Source: Candidatus Pygmaiobacter gallistercoris
GTDB lineage: Bacteria; Bacillota; Clostridia; Oscillospirales; Ruminococcaceae
Direction of reading: 5' to 3'
NCBI GenBank assembly: GCA_019113125.1
Contig: DXIA01000097.1
Location: forward strand, 1 to 5,842
DNA length: 5,842 bases
How positions within the stretch are numbered: position 1 is the first letter of the stretch; each line of letters opens with the position of its first letter. Positions 1-3,669 of the stretch are shown piece after piece. Made by a program: the position numbers and the translations under genes. The notes beneath the pieces are model-generated. The model saw only the letters and a list, made by a program, of their open reading frames with translations, did no database searches and was not told where the DNA came from.

Positions 1-77
1 GTTGTCCATAGGCGGACAGTTGTTTTTCTTATCCAACCTCTGCTGGGCAAAACGGCGGTCCGGATGCCCGGATTTAT

Positions 78-113
78 AAAAAAGAAGGCCCGCCGCAGTT
101 GCGGCAGGCCTTC
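78..113 (-). terminator. Rho-independent terminator of pckG
   Basis: Read on the minus strand, a GC-rich hairpin (arms 113-101 and 96-84, loop 100-97) is followed at once by six T residues (83-78). The stem has 12 pairs with a single mismatch (A106 against C91). It lies 31 bases past the pckG stop codon, where an intrinsic terminator is expected. On the plus strand the bases after the hairpin are not T-rich, so it should work in the minus direction only. Confidence 0.93.
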
Positions 114-144
114 TCCTGTGTGCTTATGAAACGAGAAAGGTTTG

Positions 145-1932
145 TTACTTGGACAGGCGCTCCTTCAGAGCAGCGAGCTCGGCGCGCAGCTCGGCGGGCA
201 CATGGTCGCCGATCTGGTTGTAGAGCTCCTCGACGCCGTTGGCATCCTCCATCCACAGATCCTTGTCGACGGTCAGCAGGCCCTTGACGGTGTCGAGGGT
301 GATGCCGTCCAGACCGGTGATGTCGATGTCCTCGGGCTTGGGCAGGTAGCCGATCGGGGTCTCGACCGCGTCGACCTCGCCCTTGCAGCGCTTGAGGATC
401 CACATCAGGACGCGCATGTTGTCGCCAAAGCCCGGCCAGATGAAGTGACCCTCGTCATCGGTGCGGAACCAGTTGACGTGGAAGATCTTGGGAGCCTTGT
501 CACCCAGCTTGCGGCCCATATCGATCCAGTGTGCGAAGTAGTCGCCCACGTTGTAGCCGAAGAAGGGACGCATCGCCATCGGGTCGCGGCGGACAACGCC
601 GACGGCACCGGCAGCGGCAGCGGTGGTCTCAGAGGCCATCGAGGAGCCGACATAGACGCCATGGTTCCAGCTGAAGCTCTGGTAGACCAGCGGGGCGGTC
701 TTCGCGCGGCGGCCGCCGAAGATCATTGCGGTAACCGGCACACCGGCGGGGTTGTTGAACTCCTTGGACAGGCAGGGGCAGTTGACCGCAGGAGCGGTGA
801 ACCGGCTGTTGGGGTGCGCCAGCTTGCCGCCCTCGGCGACATACTTCTTGCCGTCGACTGCGAGGCCGGTCCACTCCTGGACATCCTCGGGCGGGTTCTT
901 GTCCAGACCCTCCCACCAGACGGTGTTGTCGGCCAGGTTATGCGCAACGTTGGTGAAGATGGTGCCCTTCATCGTGGTGTGCAGCGCGTTGGGGTTGGAC
1001 TTCTCGTTGGTGCCGGGCGCGACGCCGAAGAAACCGTTCTCGGGGTTGATGGCGTACAGACGGCCGTCCTCACCGATGTGCATCCAGGCGATATCGTCGC
1101 CGACGGTCCAGACCTTATAGCCCTTCTTCGCATAGACCTCGGGCGGGATCAGCATGGCCAGGTTGGTCTTGCCGCAGGCCGAGGGGAAGGCGGCGGTGAT
1201 GTAGTCGATATGGCCGGTGGGATCCTCGAGGCCGAGGATCAGCATATGCTCAGCCATCCAGCCCTCTTTGTAGCCCTGATAGCAGGCGATACGCAGCGCA
1301 AAGCACTTCTTGCCCAGCAGGACGTTGCCGCCGTAACCGGAGTTGATCGACCAGATCGCATTGTCCTCGGGGAACTGCACAATGTAGCGGTTCTCGGGGT
1401 CGATGTCGGCACGGGCGTGCTGGCCGCGGACGAAGTCGTTGGAGTCGCCCAGCTGACGCAGCGCCTTGACGCCGATACGGGTCATAATATCCATGTTCAG
1501 CACGACATAGATCGAGTCGGTGACCTCAATGCCGACCTTGGAGAAGGGGCTGCCGATGGGGCCCATGCAGTAGGGAATGACATACATGGTGCGGCCCTTC
1601 ATGACGCCGGTGTACAGCGGCAGCAGCTTGGCCTTCATCTCGTTGGGATCCATCCAGTTGACCATCGCGCAGTCATCCGCCTTGTTGGAGGTGCAGATGA
1701 AGGTGCGGTCCTCAACACGGGCCACGTCGTTCTTGGCGGTGTGGTGCAGCACGCAGCCAGGCAGTTTCTCCTGATTGAGCTCCTCCAGCTCGCCGGTGGC
1801 GAAGGCCTGCTCACGCAGCGCGCGCAGCTGTCCCTCAGAACCGTCGATCCAGATGGTCTTGTCCGGGGTCATGAGGTCTTCCATCTCTTTGACCCAGTCC
1901 AGCACATGCTGGTTGGTAGTTAAGATACTCAT
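145..1932 (-). CDS. pckG: Phosphoenolpyruvate carboxykinase, GTP-dependent (EC 4.1.1.32)
   Basis: A complete 595-residue cytosolic enzyme, typical in length for the GTP-dependent family. It interconverts oxaloacetate plus GTP with phosphoenolpyruvate, CO2 and GDP. Family hallmarks are in order: substrate-binding Arg76 (DRTFICTSNKADD), the SGYGGN loop at 198-203, metal ligands Lys209 (LLGKKCFALR) and His229 (MAEHM), the P-loop FPSACGKTN at 249-257 with the reactive Cys253, kinase-2 VGDDIAWM with Asp280, Arg377 (NSRF), the lid region around 434-443, and the guanine-stacking segment FIWPGFGDN at 497-505. Aligned to rat PEPCK from memory, these match Arg87, Lys244, His264, Cys288, Asp311 and Arg405. 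The ATP-dependent PckA family lacks this architecture. The ATG at 1932 was chosen because an AAAGGTGAG site sits 9 bases upstream. The reading frame stays open back to 2109, but that stretch contains the promoter. The gene has its own promoter and terminator, so it is probably monocistronic. The carboxylating direction is possible in anaerobic fermenters; that is inference. Confidence 0.97.
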   Translation of the reverse strand: MSILTTNQHVLDWVKEMEDLMTPDKTIWIDGSEGQLRALREQAFATGELEELNQEKLPGCVLHHTAKNDVARVEDRTFICTSNKADDCAMVNWMDPNEMKAKLLPLYTGVMKGRTMYVIPYCMGPIGSPFSKVGIEVTDSIYVVLNMDIMTRIGVKALRQLGDSNDFVRGQHARADIDPENRYIVQFPEDNAIWSINSGYGGNVLLGKKCFALRIACYQGYKEGWMAEHMLILGLEDPTGHIDYITAAFPSACGKTNLAMLIPPEVYAKKGYKVWTVGDDIAWMHIGEDGRLYAINPENGFFGVAPGTNEKSNPNALHTTMKGTIFTNVAHNLADNTVWWEGLDKNPPEDVQEWTGLAVDGKKYVAEGGKLAHPNSRFTAPAVNCPCLSKEFNNPAGVPVTAMIFGGRRAKTAPLVYQSFSWNHGVYVGSSMASETTAAAAGAVGVVRRDPMAMRPFFGYNVGDYFAHWIDMGRKLGDKAPKIFHVNWFRTDDEGHFIWPGFGDNMRVLMWILKRCKGEVDAVETPIGYLPKPEDIDITGLDGITLDTVKGLLTVDKDLWMEDANGVEELYNQIGDHVPAELRAELAALKERLSK

Positions 1933-1941
1933 AAGACACAA

Positions 1942-1950
1942 CTCACCTTT
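1942..1950 (-). promoter_or_regulatory. Ribosome binding site of pckG
   Basis: The minus strand reads AAAGGTGAG here, nine bases before the ATG at 1932. It fixes the start at 1932 and argues against the in-frame GTG at 2109, which lies upstream of the predicted promoter. Confidence 0.85.
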
Positions 1951-1967
1951 CTCAAAATATTGACATT

Positions 1968-2022
1968 TCGACAGGCGGGAACGCCACTCGCGACCCCTCG
2001 CGCGGGCCGGCGATTCCGTCGA
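1968..2022 (-). promoter_or_regulatory. Long imperfect stem-loop in the pckG 5' leader
   Basis: Read on the minus strand, nested complementary blocks form one long hairpin. TCGAC (2022-2018) pairs with GTCGA (1972-1968), GGAA (2017-2014) with TTCC (1981-1978), CGCC (2012-2009) with GGCG (1985-1982), and CGCGA (2002-1998) with TCGCG (1993-1989) around a GGGG loop. A bulged base at 2013, an internal loop (2008-2003 against 1988-1986) and a one-sided bulge (1977-1973) interrupt it. It lies between the predicted transcription start and the ribosome binding site and leaves that site free. The only T-run downstream is four bases about ten bases away, so it is not an obvious attenuator. A role in mRNA stability or protein binding is inference. 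I do not recognise a known riboswitch class. Confidence 0.5.
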
Positions 2023-2057
2023 TTTGGACCTTGATTGACAAAATCCGAAATCAAAGC

Positions 2058-2072
2058 CATTGTACCACAATG
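2058..2072. repeat. Perfect inverted repeat over the pckG -10 box (candidate operator)
   Basis: The plus strand reads CATTGT-ACC-ACAATG, two perfect six-base arms around three bases. One arm contains five of the six bases of the predicted -10 element of pckG. A protein bound here would block RNA polymerase, so this is a candidate repressor operator. I do not recognise it as the site of a named regulator, and a short palindrome in AT-rich DNA can arise by chance. Confidence 0.4.
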
Positions 2073-2087
2073 TTAAAAATTTAGCAA
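2059..2087 (-). promoter_or_regulatory. pckG promoter, sigma-A/70 type with extended -10
   Basis: On the minus strand, TTGCTA (2087-2082, four of six matches to TTGACA) and TACAAT (2064-2059, five of six matches to TATAAT) are separated by exactly 17 bases. A TG (2067-2066), one base before the hexamer, makes an extended -10. Transcription would start near 2052, giving a leader of about 120 bases before the pckG ATG. The surrounding DNA is AT-rich, unlike the flanking genes. Confidence 0.72.
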
Positions 2088-2126
2088 CATCCAAACCGGC
2101 CAAAATCACTGTATAAAGCTGCTAAA
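2075..2126 (-). terminator. Possible weak terminator after tsaD
   Basis: On the minus strand, TTTAGCAGC (2126-2118) can pair with GTTGCTAAA (2088-2080), nine pairs including one G-T wobble, followed by five T residues (2079-2075). It lies about 20 bases past the tsaD stop codon. The 29-base loop and AU-rich stem make it weak, and its distal arm contains the -35 hexamer of pckG. If it is not functional, read-through from tsaD into pckG is likely. Confidence 0.3.
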
Positions 2127-2145
2127 CCACACTCTTCATAAAAAA

Positions 2146-3174
2146 TTAACAACTCTTTGGATCGAGATCGGGATCGTCGATCGGCAGGGTGGCAAGCCCG
2201 TTGAGATCCGCTCCCGCCCGCGCCCCGGCACGGTATTCATAGTATCCGGCGGAGCCGATCATCGCGGCATTGTCCCCACACAGCGAGAGCCTGGGCAGAT
2301 AGAGGGACGCGCCGATCTCGGCGCAATCCCGCTCGAGCAGGTCGCGCAGCACCAGGTTTGCCGCCACCCCGCCGGCAATGCAGACCTTCTTCGCGCCGGT
2401 CTCCCGCGCGGCGAGCATCAGCTTTTCGGCGAGGATCTCGGTGACCCGGAACTGAAAGCTCGCAGCCATGTCGGGGACATTGATCTCCTCTCCCCGCATC
2501 TTCGCCTGGTTGACCAGATTGAGTACCGCTGTCTTGAGCCCCGAAAAGCTGACGTCATACCGGCCGGCGAGTTTCGGGGTGGGCAGCCGGTAGGCGGACG
2601 GATTGCCGCCGAGTGCCGCTTTGGCCACCGCCGGGCCGCCGGGATACCCCAGCCCCAGCGTGCGGGAAACCTTATCGAATGCCTCCCCCGCCGCGTCGTC
2701 CACCGTTCGGCCGAGCACATGAAAGCGGGTGTAATCCTCCACCTGAATGATGTGGCTGTGCCCGCCGCTCGCGACGAGACAGAGAAAGGGCGGTTCGAGA
2801 TCGGGATGGGTGAGGTAGAGGGCGGCGATGTGTCCCCGCAGATGGTGGACCGGGACCAGCGGCTTGTCCGCCGCGAAGGCCAGCCCCTTGGCGAAGTTGA
2901 CCCCGACCAGCAGCCCGCCGATCAGTCCGGGGGCAAAGGTGACCGCCACCGCGCCGAGGTCCTGCACGGTGACCCCCGCCTCGTCCAGCGCCGCCTGCAC
3001 GACGGTGCTGATCGCCTCGATGTGGCGGCGGGAGGCAATCTCCGGCACCACCCCGCCGTAGAGGTTGTGTTCGGCGGCCTGGCTGGCCACCTGATTGCTG
3101 CGGATGATCCGACCGTCCTCCACCACCGCGGCGGCGGTCTCATCGCAGCTGGACTCGATTCCCAGAATCAGCAT
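2146..3174 (-). CDS. tsaD: tRNA N6-threonylcarbamoyladenosine (t6A) transferase subunit TsaD (Kae1/Qri7 family)
   Basis: A complete 342-residue protein, normal length for bacterial TsaD. With TsaB and TsaE it transfers the threonylcarbamoyl group from threonylcarbamoyl-adenylate to A37 of ANN-decoding tRNAs in the cytoplasm. It has the ASKHA-type nucleotide-binding fold: the N-terminal GIESSCDETA at 5-14, the metal-binding histidines in VHHLRGH (His111 and His115), the ASGGHS loop at 135-140, the EAFDKV segment with Asp167, AGGVAAN at 267-273, and the C-terminal metal ligand Asp301 in CGDNAAMI. All key residues are present. The ATG at 3174 has a GGAGG site six bases upstream, and the protein starts directly with the family's first strand. 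The C-terminal tail (DDPDLDPKSC) is short and acidic. It follows the RimI-like gene by 39 bases; rimI next to tsa genes is a common bacterial arrangement. TsaB, TsaE and TsaC must lie elsewhere. Confidence 0.97.
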   Translation of the reverse strand: MLILGIESSCDETAAAVVEDGRIIRSNQVASQAAEHNLYGGVVPEIASRRHIEAISTVVQAALDEAGVTVQDLGAVAVTFAPGLIGGLLVGVNFAKGLAFAADKPLVPVHHLRGHIAALYLTHPDLEPPFLCLVASGGHSHIIQVEDYTRFHVLGRTVDDAAGEAFDKVSRTLGLGYPGGPAVAKAALGGNPSAYRLPTPKLAGRYDVSFSGLKTAVLNLVNQAKMRGEEINVPDMAASFQFRVTEILAEKLMLAARETGAKKVCIAGGVAANLVLRDLLERDCAEIGASLYLPRLSLCGDNAAMIGSAGYYEYRAGARAGADLNGLATLPIDDPDLDPKSC

Positions 3175-3180
3175 GTTATT

Positions 3181-3205
3181 CCTCCAGCCCGCGCCGCAGC
3201 GCGGG
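3181..3205 (-). promoter_or_regulatory. Intercistronic hairpin plus ribosome binding site of tsaD
   Basis: On the minus strand a perfect seven-pair GC hairpin (CCCGCGC, TGCG loop, GCGCGGG; 3205-3188) sits two bases before the tsaD Shine-Dalgarno GGAGG (3185-3181), itself six bases from the ATG. The hairpin ends eight bases past the rimI-like stop codon. No T-run follows it on the minus strand, so it is not a terminator for this operon. It may separate or protect the cistrons; that is inference. Confidence 0.6.
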
Positions 3206-3213
3206 ATTTTCTC

Positions 3214-3669
3214 TCAAAAAATCAATTCCATCGTAAAGCCGTCCTCCCGCGGGCGGTCGAACAGCCCCCGCCGGCGGGCGAGCTGTGTAAATCCCAGCTG
3301 CCGGTAGAGAGCCAGTGCCGGCGCGTTGGAGCAGCGCACCTCGAGCAGGCAGCGGGTCGCCCCGGCGGCGGCGAGTGTCTCAAACGCCTGCTGCAGCAAT
3401 GCGGACGCGATTCCCCGGTTCCGCAGCGCCGTCTTGACCGCCACCGTCTCGAGCTCGGCGGTCTCCCCGATCAGCGAAAAACAGGCAAAACCGACCGGTT
3501 CCTCTCCCAGCCGAGCGGCAAAGCAGCGGCTGGTCGGCTTTGTGAGCTCGGCGGCGAGCTGCCGCTCGGTCCAGGGGTCCGGCGCATCGGCGCACAGCGG
3601 CGCAAAGGCGGTGCAGTCGACCGGCTGCAGTGGTGTGACCGCGGTGGTCAATCCTTCGCGTCGTACCAT
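3214..3669 (-). CDS. rimI: RimI-like GNAT N-acetyltransferase
   Basis: A complete 151-residue single-domain GNAT protein. The closest recognisable family is RimI, which acetylates the N-terminal alanine of ribosomal protein S18. Visible features are DPWTERQLAAEL at 31-42 (RimI has FPWSEKTF), the beta-4 strand ELETVAV at 72-78, the acetyl-CoA pyrophosphate loop RNRGIA at 83-88, and LLEVRCSNAPALALYRQLGF at 108-127. In the last segment, Glu110 and Tyr122 match the catalytic Glu103 and Tyr115 of enterobacterial RimI. The usual C-terminal RRNYY motif reads RRRGLF here, so the substrate may differ. The ATG at 3669 lies inside the end of polA (22-base overlap) and has AGGAGG seven bases upstream. 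Placement between polA and tsaD supports RimI rather than an antibiotic acetyltransferase. The family call is firm; the exact substrate is not. Confidence 0.85.
   Translation of the reverse strand: MVRREGLTTAVTPLQPVDCTAFAPLCADAPDPWTERQLAAELTKPTSRCFAARLGEEPVGFACFSLIGETAELETVAVKTALRNRGIASALLQQAFETLAAAGATRCLLEVRCSNAPALALYRQLGFTQLARRRGLFDRPREDGFTMELIF

Noticed and set aside
1..77. A possible gene end or start at the left edge (open frames of about 25 to 43 codons, and an ATG on the minus strand at 9).
   Set aside because: The frames are short, lack ribosome binding sites and recognisable residues, and are consistent with chance in a gap after a terminator.
142..1923. A 593-codon open frame on the plus strand across pckG.
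   Set aside because: It is the exact codon-register mirror of a gene with complete family motifs. Its translation is the low-complexity Val/Leu/Gly/Asp-rich type expected from reversed GC-rich codons, with no recognisable domain.
1952..1966. A tiny upstream open frame (ATG TCA ATA TTT TGA) in the pckG leader.
   Set aside because: It has four codons and no ribosome binding site. Its resemblance to the pckG start (MSI) is probably chance.
2029..2056. An inverted repeat CTTTGATT/AATCAAGG on the minus strand, considered as a leader hairpin.
   Set aside because: The predicted transcription start near 2052 lies inside the first arm, so only about four pairs would exist in the RNA. The 12-base spacing is unconvincing for an operator.
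1933..2109. A longer pckG product starting at the in-frame GTG at 2109.
   Set aside because: The extra 59 codons include the predicted promoter and leader hairpin, have no ribosome binding site, and resemble no PEPCK N-terminus. The ATG at 1932 has a good site.
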